NCBI GenBank assembly: GCA_900554215.1
Contig: USGG01000014.1
Coordinates: 1-38,195, forward strand
DNA length: 38,195 nt
Source: an uncultured Megasphaera sp.
Lineage (GTDB): Bacteria; Bacillota; Negativicutes; Veillonellales; Megasphaeraceae
Direction of reading: 5' to 3'
Below the pieces are notes generated by a model. That model made no database searches. It had not been told where the DNA came from and was given only the letters and a program-made list of their open reading frames with translations. Within the stretch, counting starts at the first letter, position 1, and the number at the start of each line of letters is the position of its first letter. The position numbers and the translations under genes were made by a program. This document shows positions 15,569 through 23,754 of this stretch, piece by piece.

Positions 15569-17314
15569 ATGGCTTCTGCATATAAAGACATGTTGAGACG
15601 AAGAATTGAAGCGGCCCAGGGGATCATTCCCTGCGACTTGGTCCTTAAAAACTGCCGTATTGTCGATGTGTATACCCAGTCCATACGGGAAGGAGACATT
15701 GCTGTCATAGACGGCGTCCTCGCCGGCATCGGCGGTTCGTACGAAGGGCGGCGCGTCGTCGACGCCGGAGGGCGGTATGCCGCGCCGGGCCTCATCGACA
15801 GCCATATTCACATCGAGTCGTCCTACGTCAGCCCGGAGGAATTCGGCCGCCTCGTCGTTCCCCTGGGTACGACGACGATTATTGCCGACCCTCATGAAAT
15901 CGCCAATGTCTGCGGTCTGGCCGGACTGCAATATATGGCCGAAGCGGCGGAGCAGACCGTGTTGGATATTCAGTTCATGGCCCCGTCCTGCGTGCCTGCG
16001 ACGGCCTTTGACCACAGCGGCGCCGTCATCGGCGCGGAAGAGCTGGCCCGGGCCCTGCAGGACCGGCATATATTGGGCGTAGGGGAATTTATGAACTATC
16101 CCGGCGTTACGACAGCCCAGGACGACGTGCTGGATAAGTTAGCGGCGGCCCATGAAGCGGGCAAGCTCGTCGACGGCCACAGTCCGGGCCTTCATGGCGG
16201 CGGGCTGCAGGCCTATGCCGCTGCCGGGATTCGGACGGACCACGAATGTTCCACGACAGAAGAAGCGTTGGAACGCATATCTCTCGGCATGTACGTCCTT
16301 CTGCGCAACGGCTCGGCCTGCCGCGATTTGCCGAATCTCATCGGCGCCGTCACGCCGCAGAACCTGCGCCGGTTCCTGCTGTGTTCCGACGATTTGCATT
16401 TGAAAACGATATTTTCCAAGGGTCATTTGAACGAGCACCTGCGGCTGTGCGTGCGGTACGGCATTTCGCCGGAAGGCGCCGTCACGATGGCGACGCTCAA
16501 CGCTGCCGAATGCTACGGCTTGTCGGACCGCGGAGCCCTGGCGCCGGGCAAACGGGCCGACGTCGTCCTGTTTGACGATTTGCAGGAGTTTTCCGTTTGG
16601 AAGACTTTCATTGCCGGCGAGGAGGCCGCGTCCGAAGGGGCGTATATTCCGCCTTTTACGCGGGCCGACACCGGTGCTGTCCGTCACACCGTGCATCTGG
16701 CCAGCTTTTCTGCCGGCAAGCTGCGCATGACCCTGTCCTCGCCGTCGGTACACACGATAGATATTATTCCCGGCAGCGTCGTGACCCGCAAGGGGACGGC
16801 GACGGTAGCCGTTGATGAAAGGGGCGATTTCGTGTATGATGCCGCCGCTGATATCGTCAAGGTCGCCGTCGTCGAACGCCATCACGGCACGGGCAATGTC
16901 GGCCTCGGCCTGCTGCGGGGCTACGGGCTGACGAAGGGAGCTGTGGCCGTATCCATTGCCCACGATTCCCACAACATCATCGTCGCCGGCGCGAACAACG
17001 GCGACATGGCGGCGGCCGTCGAAGCCGTCGCGGCCCAGGAAGGGGGCATTGCCGTCGTGTTGGACGGAGCCGTCATCGCCTCTATGCCCCTGCCTATTGC
17101 CGGCCTCATGAGCGACCGGGACGGCCATTGGGTAGAAGCGCAGGCCGAAGAAATCTACGCGGCTGGCCACGAAGTGCTGGGTATCCATGAAGACGTGGAC
17201 GTCGTCATGACCTTGTGCTTCATGTCCCTGCCGGTCATCCCGCAGATTAAGCTTTTGGATACAGGCTTATTCGACGTAGACGCCTTTTCTTTTACGGATA
17301 TCGAGGCAGAATAG
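15569..17314 (+). CDS. ade: Adenine deaminase
   Basis: The 581-residue amidohydrolase converts adenine to hypoxanthine and ammonia in purine salvage. Metal-site motifs are visible: APGLIDSHIHIESSYVSPEEF, IADPHEIANVCG, DGHSPGL, DHECST and CSDDLHLK. The C-terminal adenine deaminase domain contains HGTGNVGLGLLRGYGL and SHDSHNI-type His residues. AAAGGAG before ATG 15569 fixes the start; the TTG at 15545 upstream has no such site. The divergent purine permease supports the substrate assignment. Confidence 0.96.
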   Translation: MASAYKDMLRRRIEAAQGIIPCDLVLKNCRIVDVYTQSIREGDIAVIDGVLAGIGGSYEGRRVVDAGGRYAAPGLIDSHIHIESSYVSPEEFGRLVVPLGTTTIIADPHEIANVCGLAGLQYMAEAAEQTVLDIQFMAPSCVPATAFDHSGAVIGAEELARALQDRHILGVGEFMNYPGVTTAQDDVLDKLAAAHEAGKLVDGHSPGLHGGGLQAYAAAGIRTDHECSTTEEALERISLGMYVLLRNGSACRDLPNLIGAVTPQNLRRFLLCSDDLHLKTIFSKGHLNEHLRLCVRYGISPEGAVTMATLNAAECYGLSDRGALAPGKRADVVLFDDLQEFSVWKTFIAGEEAASEGAYIPPFTRADTGAVRHTVHLASFSAGKLRMTLSSPSVHTIDIIPGSVVTRKGTATVAVDERGDFVYDAAADIVKVAVVERHHGTGNVGLGLLRGYGLTKGAVAVSIAHDSHNIIVAGANNGDMAAAVEAVAAQEGGIAVVLDGAVIASMPLPIAGLMSDRDGHWVEAQAEEIYAAGHEVLGIHEDVDVVMTLCFMSLPVIPQIKLLDTGLFDVDAFSFTDIEAE

Positions 17315-17363
17315 GCTGTATGGAGTATCTGCGTCCGTTAGCTTGGATGTTAAAATCTACTTC

Positions 17364-17421
17364 ATAAGCAACAAAAAAATGGATTCAGCGTGAGGAGCTG
17401 AATCCATTTTTTGTTGCTTAT
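17364..17421. terminator. Bidirectional terminator between ade and purC
   Basis: ATAAGCAACAAAAAA and TTTTTTGTTGCTTAT form the base, and TGGATTCAGC/GCTGAATCCA the upper part, of a stem of about 25 bp with one bulged A. The purC stop codon on the - strand lies inside the stem. Confidence 0.9.
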
Positions 17422-18293
17422 TTGTCGAATTTTTTGCCTGTCAGCATTTCATAGGCTTCTTCGTATTTTTCAATCGTCTTGTCGATGACGTCCTGGGGCA
17501 GGAGGAAATCGCTGTCCGGGTTGGCTTTGAGCCAGTCGCGGACGAACTGCTTGTCATAGGACGGCTGGGACTGGCCGGGCTTGTAGCCTTCGAGGGGCCA
17601 GAAGCGGGAGCTGTCCGGCGTGAGCATTTCGTCGCCTAATACGATATTTCCTTCTTCGTCGAGGCCGAATTCAAACTTCGTATCGGCGATGATGATACCG
17701 CGGGACAAGGCGTAGTCGGCGCATTTCTTGTACAGGGCGAGGGTGTAGTCGCGGATTTTTTCGGCGTATTCCATGCCCTTGCCGGGGAAGGTCTTGTCGA
17801 GGACGGCTGCGCCCTGTTCGAGGGAGACGTTTTCGTCGTGGTCGCCTAATTCGGCTTTCGTGCTCGGCGTGAAGATCGGTTCGGGGAGCTTCTGCGATTC
17901 CTGCAGGCCTTCGGGAAGCTGAATGCCGCAGATCGTGCCGTTTTCCTTATAGCTTTCCCAGCCGCTGCCGGTGATGTAGCCGCGGACGATGCATTCCATG
18001 GGGATCATGGTCAGCTTTTTGCATTTCATGCTGTTGCCGAGGAACTGTTCCTGCTGGAAGAATTCGGGCATGTCGGCGTTGTCGACGGAGATCATGTGGT
18101 TCGGAATAATATCTTTCGTCAAATCAAACCAGAATTTGGACATCTGCGTGAGGATCGCGCCTTTTTTCGTAATCTGGTTTTTCAGGATGTGGTCGAATGC
18201 GGAAATGCGGTCGGTCGCAACCATGATGATGCTGTCGCCGGCATCGTATACTTCGCGGACTTTACCTGATTTGAACGGTTTGTATTCTTTCAT
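17418..18293 (-). CDS. purC: Phosphoribosylaminoimidazole-succinocarboxamide synthase (SAICAR synthetase)
   Basis: The 291-residue enzyme joins CAIR with aspartate using ATP in de novo purine synthesis. Characteristic regions are SGKVREVYDAGDSIIMVATDRISAFDHIL, IPMECIVRGYITGSGW, FTPSTKAELGDHDENVS, IIADTKFEFGLDEEGNIVLGDEMLTPDSSRFW and KQFVRDWL. The length fits the longer purC form. TTGGAGG precedes the ATG. It is apart from other pur genes here. A TGATATGAT extended -10-like element (about 18342-18350, - strand) may be its promoter. Confidence 0.97.
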   Translation of the reverse strand: MKEYKPFKSGKVREVYDAGDSIIMVATDRISAFDHILKNQITKKGAILTQMSKFWFDLTKDIIPNHMISVDNADMPEFFQQEQFLGNSMKCKKLTMIPMECIVRGYITGSGWESYKENGTICGIQLPEGLQESQKLPEPIFTPSTKAELGDHDENVSLEQGAAVLDKTFPGKGMEYAEKIRDYTLALYKKCADYALSRGIIIADTKFEFGLDEEGNIVLGDEMLTPDSSRFWPLEGYKPGQSQPSYDKQFVRDWLKANPDSDFLLPQDVIDKTIEKYEEAYEMLTGKKFDK

Positions 18294-18375
18294 GTTCTGG
18301 CCTCCAATATATTTAAAACTATATCCATGATGAATGTACTTATCATATCACAAAATGTAAGACGATGGAATAGGA

Positions 18376-18555
18376 TTGCTCGTTTTTGACCGAAATAACC
18401 GGCCGGCGGCGGAGAATGACGGAGAAATATTAAAATATGAGGCTCTTTATGAGACGAAGATTAGAAGAAGCTTAAACCTGCTGGCGGCGGCAGGAACGGC
18501 CGATGCAGACCGAGAAATGAGGAAGAAATACCTGAATGAGGAGGTCTGTGTATGA
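18376..18555 (+). CDS. Possible small ORF overlapping the comEA start
   Basis: A 59-codon frame can start at TTG 18376 and ends at TGA 18553-18555, giving an ATGA overlap with comEA. The peptide reads plausibly (EILKYEALYETKIRRSLNLL, then REMRKKYLNEEV). The ribosome-binding site for comEA lies inside it. The start is weak (TTG with a poor AGGA). It may be a coupling leader or the remains of a gene. I recognise no family. Confidence 0.3.
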   Translation: MLVFDRNNRPAAENDGEILKYEALYETKIRRSLNLLAAAGTADADREMRKKYLNEEVCV

Positions 18556-19082
18556 AGAAAGTGTTCATAGGAGTCTGCCTGCTGGCGGCTCTATTCGTTT
18601 GGCAGGGAGAGCTGCCGGACTGGCTGGGGGAGCCGTCGTCTGCCGCGCCGGCCGTAGAAGCGCCTCAGCCCCGGTCGGCTTACGTCTACGTCAGCGGTGC
18701 TGTGCGCAGGCCCGGGCTATACGCCTTTGACAAGAACGTGCGCGTCGGCGAAGCCGTCCATGCCGCCGGAGGCGTCTTGCCCTATGCCGATGGGGCAGCT
18801 GTCAACTTTGCCGATGAAGCGGCTGACGGCATGCATATTCATATCCCCTATGACTTGAACGGCGCGCCGCCTGTCGGCGAGGCAGACGACGGCCGTATCA
18901 ATATCAACGAAGCCGACGAGGAAAAGCTGGGCGAGTTGCCGGGCATCGGGCCGGCTATGGCCCGGAAGATTATTGCCTATCGGGACGAGCACGGCTTGTT
19001 TTCCAGCATAGAGGAACTGCAGAAGGTCAAGGGCATCGGACCGGCGAAATATAAAGAGCTGCAGGATAAGGTGACGATATGA
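18552..19082 (+). CDS. comEA: Competence protein ComEA, DNA-binding
   Basis: The 176-residue membrane-anchored protein binds incoming DNA in the transformation machine. Residues 1-20 are a signal anchor, about 40-100 an SLBB domain (AYVYVSGAVRRPGLYAFDKN), and 110-176 two helix-hairpin-helix motifs (ININEADEEKLGELPGIGPAMARKIIAYR and FSSIEELQKVKGIGPAKYKELQ). GAGGAGG precedes the ATG. The stop overlaps the comEC start by four bases (ATGA). Confidence 0.95.
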   Translation: MKKVFIGVCLLAALFVWQGELPDWLGEPSSAAPAVEAPQPRSAYVYVSGAVRRPGLYAFDKNVRVGEAVHAAGGVLPYADGAAVNFADEAADGMHIHIPYDLNGAPPVGEADDGRININEADEEKLGELPGIGPAMARKIIAYRDEHGLFSSIEELQKVKGIGPAKYKELQDKVTI

Positions 19083-21187
19083 TGTATCGGGGGCTGGGGG
19101 CTGTGTCGGCCTTCTGCATCGGCATCGCGGCGGCAGATTCTTTGGGTGTATCCTTGACGGAATGGGCTACGGCCTGTCTTGCCGCCATCCTCTTAGCCGC
19201 GGCGGCAAGAAAGACGCGCTGGGCCTGGCCTCTGGTTTTGCTGTTCTGCCTGCTGGCCGGCGGCGCGCGGCTGCAGCTGGCAGCGGAACAGTACGACAGG
19301 CTGCCCCATTACGTAGGCGGAGCCGACATCTATATGGAAGGGACGCTCCGGGAAAAAGGCAGTACCTACGAAGCCGACGGCAAGACGATGGCCCGCTATG
19401 TCGTCGATATGGAGCGTTTCGCCTATGTCGGCGAAGGCACGTTCCGGGAAGGAGCGGGCGCAGTGTATGTGACGGCGCCGGCTGATCCGTCCTTTCAGCC
19501 TTCGGCCCGCGTCGCCTTCCGCGGCGTCCTGCGGCCCATTCGGTATTATAAAAACGGCGGAGCCTACGATGCACAGCACCGCGACAAGGAAAAAAGCATT
19601 TTCTTAAAAGGCTACGGCGACGACGGCGGCCTGACCTTGCTTCAGCCGGCTCAGGGATGGCGTCATACCTTGGCGAAACTGCGCGAAACTATGACGGACC
19701 GCTTCCGCGCCGTATTGGGAACGGACGGGGCGCACATCCTGAGCAGCCTGCTCTTCGGCGGCCATTATGACGAGCTGCCGCCGGAGCTGATTGAGAGCTT
19801 CAGCGTGACGGGATTGATTCATATCCTGTCGGTGTCGGGGTCGCATATCGCCTTGCTCTTGTCGGTTGTGCAGATTTTAGGCCGGGCAGCCGGGCTGCGG
19901 GGAAAATGGCAGTTTTTTCTGTCGGCTGCCTTCGTCCTTCTATATGGAGCGATGGCTGAATTCGTCGCCCCCGTCGTCCGGGCGTCTATCATGGGGCTGA
20001 TCTGTTCCTTCAGCCTGTGGGCCCGGCGGGACTACGCGAGCGTGCAGGCCTTGGCGGCGGCAGTGCTGCTCATGCTGTTGTATAGCCCGTATTTGTTCTA
20101 TGATTTGAGCTTCCGCCTGTCCTGCGGCGCGTCGGCGGGCATCGTCCTTCTCAGCGGCAAGGTGCGGCCGTGGTTTTCCGCCCTGCCGGCGCTGCTGCGC
20201 GACGGCCTGTCCGTATGCCTGTGCGCCCAGGTCTTGCTGCTGCCCCTGCTGTTCGCCAATTTCCATGCCTTTCCCGTCTATTCCTTTGCAGCCAATCTCC
20301 TCGTAGCCCCTGTATTGGATCTGGTCATCGTCCTGGGACTGGCTGCTGCCGTTCTCGGCTTTCTCTGCGAGCCTGTCGCCCATATGGTCCTGCACGGCGT
20401 GTCGCCCCTTCTGGCCCTGGCCGTGAAGGGTAATTATTTTCTGTCTGCCTTGCCGCACAGCCGTTTCTGGGCCGGAGCCATGTCTCTGCCGGCTGTCGCC
20501 GCTTGGTATACGGCCCTTGCCGCCGTCTTCGTCTGGCCTCGGCAAAGGCGTATTTTGCTAATCTTGGCAGCCGTCGCCGGCCTCGGTTCCTGGGGCTGGA
20601 CGCAGCTGCACCGGCCTGAGGCCGTCGTCCACGTTTTCGATTTGGGACAAGATAAGGCGACGTGCGTCGTCTATGATGATGATTCTGCCTATCTGTGGTA
20701 TAATAAAAGTTCCTGGGCGAACCCTGAGCAGGCGGCTTATACGCTGACGCCGGCGTTGCGGTACGAAGGCGTATTCCGTCTGACCGGCTGTACCATCGTC
20801 GGCCACGAGCCGGAGAAAACGGCGGCCCAGATAGAGGCCAATTTTACCTTGGACAGGCCGTGCTGCTTGGCTGACGATGCCAGACCCATCGCTGTTGCAG
20901 GAGGGGCGATTCCCTATTACCTGTACGACGGCCTGCCGCAGAAACGGCTTCCCGACGGAGCTTGTATCGAGCTGCGCCAGCTGCCGCCGTACGATGAGAA
21001 GACCTTTCCCAGCCGGGCTGCGGCGCTGATTTTCTATCGCGGCGGCGGTCATGACGACAGGTACGATGAATGGACGGAAGGGGCAGCCTTAGACGATATT
21101 CCCTGGTTTTCGCCAGCTCGCGATGGCCAGATTACGGGAATCTATCGAAAGGGCGAGTGGACTTTTACGGCCCGGGGCGGAGAGTAA
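19079..21187 (+). CDS. comEC: ComEC/Rec2 DNA channel with a degenerate C-terminal MBL domain
   Basis: The 702-residue polytopic protein forms the channel that carries one DNA strand across the inner membrane. An N-terminal DUF4131-type region (two hydrophobic segments, then a beta domain to about residue 190) is followed by the Competence domain with VTGLIHILSVSGSHIALL and VAPVVRASIMG. The C-terminal region (after residue 515) starts like the usual metallo-beta-lactamase domain (VVHVFDLGQDKATCVVYDD). However, it has no HxHxDH motif or later His ligands and is shorter than normal, so it is probably catalytically dead. The lipoprotein at 96-1001 carries an intact copy of that fold. Start overlaps comEA. 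Confidence 0.93.
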   Translation: MMYRGLGAVSAFCIGIAAADSLGVSLTEWATACLAAILLAAAARKTRWAWPLVLLFCLLAGGARLQLAAEQYDRLPHYVGGADIYMEGTLREKGSTYEADGKTMARYVVDMERFAYVGEGTFREGAGAVYVTAPADPSFQPSARVAFRGVLRPIRYYKNGGAYDAQHRDKEKSIFLKGYGDDGGLTLLQPAQGWRHTLAKLRETMTDRFRAVLGTDGAHILSSLLFGGHYDELPPELIESFSVTGLIHILSVSGSHIALLLSVVQILGRAAGLRGKWQFFLSAAFVLLYGAMAEFVAPVVRASIMGLICSFSLWARRDYASVQALAAAVLLMLLYSPYLFYDLSFRLSCGASAGIVLLSGKVRPWFSALPALLRDGLSVCLCAQVLLLPLLFANFHAFPVYSFAANLLVAPVLDLVIVLGLAAAVLGFLCEPVAHMVLHGVSPLLALAVKGNYFLSALPHSRFWAGAMSLPAVAAWYTALAAVFVWPRQRRILLILAAVAGLGSWGWTQLHRPEAVVHVFDLGQDKATCVVYDDDSAYLWYNKSSWANPEQAAYTLTPALRYEGVFRLTGCTIVGHEPEKTAAQIEANFTLDRPCCLADDARPIAVAGGAIPYYLYDGLPQKRLPDGACIELRQLPPYDEKTFPSRAAALIFYRGGGHDDRYDEWTEGAALDDIPWFSPARDGQITGIYRKGEWTFTARGGE

Positions 21188-21190
21188 ACG

Positions 21191-22216
21191 ATGAAACCAA
21201 TCGCAGTGATATACGGAACAGAAGAATATTTAATGGAGCAGGCCCGGCGGCGTTTCGTTGCCGACTGCCAGCAGCGGGCCGGCGGCGACGCGGCGGTGCG
21301 GCAGTTCAAAAAGGACGCCCCTGCGGCGTCGGTCGTCGAGGCCTTTGAAGGGACGAGCCTGTTTGGCGGCGGCAGCGTCGTCGTATGGACCGAGTGTCCC
21401 TTCCTGCCGATAAAGCGCGGCGGCCGGTCGCGCAGCAAGCTGTCCAAGGAAGAGACGTGGTTTTTGGAAAAGCTGCGGACCCTGTCCGATGAAAACGGCG
21501 TCCTGTTTTATACCAAGGGAAACATAGACACGGGCTGCGCCTTTTTCAAGGAGCTGCGCCCTATGGCCGACGTCGTCGCAGGCGAGGCCGTGACGGAGAA
21601 AAACGTCATGCCCTACGTCTGCGATTTCCTGGAAGGCCGGGGGAAGAAGCTGACCCTGCGGGCCGAGCAGTACCTGCGCGGATTATTTCAGACCTGGGGC
21701 GAGATTTCCCTCATGTACGTCTTTTCCGAGCTGGAAAAGCTGTGCATTTCCCTGGACGACGGCCGGCGCAGCGTCGATGAAGCCGACGTAGAAGACTTGT
21801 TTGCTGGGACGATGGAGAAAAACTTGTTTACCTTTATGGACTATTTCCTGCGCCGCGACGGCCGGCACGTCGTGCCCTTTTTGGAAGGGCTGTTCTCGCG
21901 GCAGGACTTGTTCCTGAAAAACGTGGGATACATGATGTCCCGTCTGCGCCTGCTCCTGGCATATAAGGAATTAAAAGAAGCCGGCATGGGTCAGCGCCAG
22001 TGCGAATCCATCATGACGCAGATCAATAAGGGCAGAAGTGTAAAATATGTGTTATATCACTTGCAAAAAGCCGCGCCCTATTGGACAATAAGAGAGTTAC
22101 AGGAATTGATTACCAATATATTTACATTACAGCGCAATATTCGCAGAGGCACGGCGGCGATAGACGACGTCGGGCCGCTCATCTGCCTATATTGCCGTAC
22201 TAAAGGCAGGGTTTAA
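21191..22216 (+). CDS. holA: DNA polymerase III subunit delta
   Basis: The 341-residue clamp-loader subunit opens the sliding clamp. It starts PIAVIYGTEEYLMEQARRRF, the usual HolA opening (degenerate P-loop region). FEGTSLFGGGSVVVW, the ELEKLCISLDDGR region with a later FAGTMEKNLFTFMDYFLRRD, and the C-terminal collar helices (LQRNIRRGTAAIDDVGPLI) match the family. It starts three bases after comEC, a common genomic position for holA. Confidence 0.93.
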   Translation: MKPIAVIYGTEEYLMEQARRRFVADCQQRAGGDAAVRQFKKDAPAASVVEAFEGTSLFGGGSVVVWTECPFLPIKRGGRSRSKLSKEETWFLEKLRTLSDENGVLFYTKGNIDTGCAFFKELRPMADVVAGEAVTEKNVMPYVCDFLEGRGKKLTLRAEQYLRGLFQTWGEISLMYVFSELEKLCISLDDGRRSVDEADVEDLFAGTMEKNLFTFMDYFLRRDGRHVVPFLEGLFSRQDLFLKNVGYMMSRLRLLLAYKELKEAGMGQRQCESIMTQINKGRSVKYVLYHLQKAAPYWTIRELQELITNIFTLQRNIRRGTAAIDDVGPLICLYCRTKGRV

Positions 22217-22218
22217 CG

Positions 22219-23700
22219 TTGGATGATGAAGAAAAGAAGGCGCGCAAAGAGCGCATGAAGGACTATCGCCGCCGCTATCGGGAAAAGCACGGCATCGTCG
22301 AGAAACGGCGGCCGTGGAAGAAGGCGATCGGCGCTGTCGCCGCTCTTTGCACTCTGGCCTTCGCCGGATTTTTTGCCGCCCAGAGCGCGGCGGCGGACCG
22401 GGTGACCCTCGACGGCCAGCCCGTGCGGGACTGGACGGAGGAACAAGCGCGCCGGTATGTAGACGATAAGGAAGGGGAGCTCAGGGGCCGGACGATTCGC
22501 CTGACCGGCGAAGACATAGACGAGACGATCGACTTCGACGACTTGGAGCTGCAATTCGACAAGGAAAAAATCTTTAATGACGTATATCTCGTCGGCCGCC
22601 GCGGCACGCCGTGGCAGCGCCTGACCGACGTCGTCGCGACGCTGCGGTTCGGGAAAGACGTGCCCCTGTCCCTCAAGGTGAATGAAGAAAAGCTGAACGA
22701 ACGGGTTCAGCAGATCCACGATGTCTATGACAAGGCGCCGGAAAATGCCTACGCCGTGCCCAACAGCGACAATAAGACCGTATCCATCCACAAGGAAAAG
22801 GATCGCATCGTCCTCGATGATGCCGGGCTGAAACAGCAGATTCACGACCAGCTGGACCGCGGCGTTACGGAGGACATGGAAGCACCGGTCCAGTCGCGGG
22901 AGGAAGCGGCCGTCAAGGAAGGGGATTTAAAGGATATCGACACGGTGCTGTCCTATTATACGACCCACTTTGACGACTCCAACAAGGATCGGAATGAAAA
23001 TATCGCCATTGCCCAGAAGCGGCTCAACCATGCTCTCGTACCGGCTCAGAAGGACTTTTCCTTCAACGGTTACGTCGGCACGCGGACCCGCGATAAGGGA
23101 TACAAGGACGCGCCGGTATATTTTGACAACAAGCTCGTCCCCGACGCCGGCGGCGGCGTCTGCCAGGTCAGCACGACCTTGTTCAACGCCGTTCTGCGGG
23201 CCGGATTGTTCATCGCCGGCCGGGCGCCCCATTTTGCCCCGGCGGCGTACGTGCCCGTCGGCATGGATGCGACCGTAGCCGATAATTCGCTGGATTTCGC
23301 CTTTACCAATCCCTTCCAGCATCCCGTATATATTTACACCGTTGCCGGCGCCAATACGGTGACGACGTACATCCTGGGCAACCACGCCGATACGTGCACG
23401 ACGACCTTCCAGACGATTCACTTGCAGAACCTGCCCCATAAGGTCATCCGCAGGCACAGCGACGCCGTCGCCTCCGACGTCTGCGAGCAGGTCGGCTACG
23501 ACGGCCACGACATCGTCATCCGCCGCACCGTCAACTATACAGACGGCGATAAGTACACCGATACGATAGAATCGCACTACGCGCCGAACGATGAAATCAT
23601 CGTCACCAACGGGCCGGCGTCGGAAACAGTCGTCCAGACGTCGGACCTGCAGCCTCAGGATGTGCTCATCAACGCGCCTCACGATATGTTTGCCTTTTAG
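22219..23700 (+). CDS. VanW family protein with peptidoglycan-binding region
   Basis: The 493-residue protein has a short basic cytoplasmic head, one transmembrane segment (about residues 34-55), a beta-rich region with DGQPVRDWTEEQARRYVDDKEGEL resembling PG_binding_4, and a VanW domain near residues 245-400 (DRNENIAIAQKRLNHALVPA, DAGGGVCQVSTTLFNAVLRAGL, PVGMDATVADNSLDFAFTN). VanW proteins are envelope-associated, and their biochemical role is unsettled. The start is TTG 22219, two bases after holA, with GGCAGGG upstream; an in-frame ATG lies at 22255. It is probably part of the comEA-holA operon. Confidence 0.88.
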   Translation: MDDEEKKARKERMKDYRRRYREKHGIVEKRRPWKKAIGAVAALCTLAFAGFFAAQSAAADRVTLDGQPVRDWTEEQARRYVDDKEGELRGRTIRLTGEDIDETIDFDDLELQFDKEKIFNDVYLVGRRGTPWQRLTDVVATLRFGKDVPLSLKVNEEKLNERVQQIHDVYDKAPENAYAVPNSDNKTVSIHKEKDRIVLDDAGLKQQIHDQLDRGVTEDMEAPVQSREEAAVKEGDLKDIDTVLSYYTTHFDDSNKDRNENIAIAQKRLNHALVPAQKDFSFNGYVGTRTRDKGYKDAPVYFDNKLVPDAGGGVCQVSTTLFNAVLRAGLFIAGRAPHFAPAAYVPVGMDATVADNSLDFAFTNPFQHPVYIYTVAGANTVTTYILGNHADTCTTTFQTIHLQNLPHKVIRRHSDAVASDVCEQVGYDGHDIVIRRTVNYTDGDKYTDTIESHYAPNDEIIVTNGPASETVVQTSDLQPQDVLINAPHDMFAF

Positions 23701-23754
23701 CCGGCTGCCTGCCGGCATGGCTGACCCCGATATTTCTGAAAGGATATAGGACTG

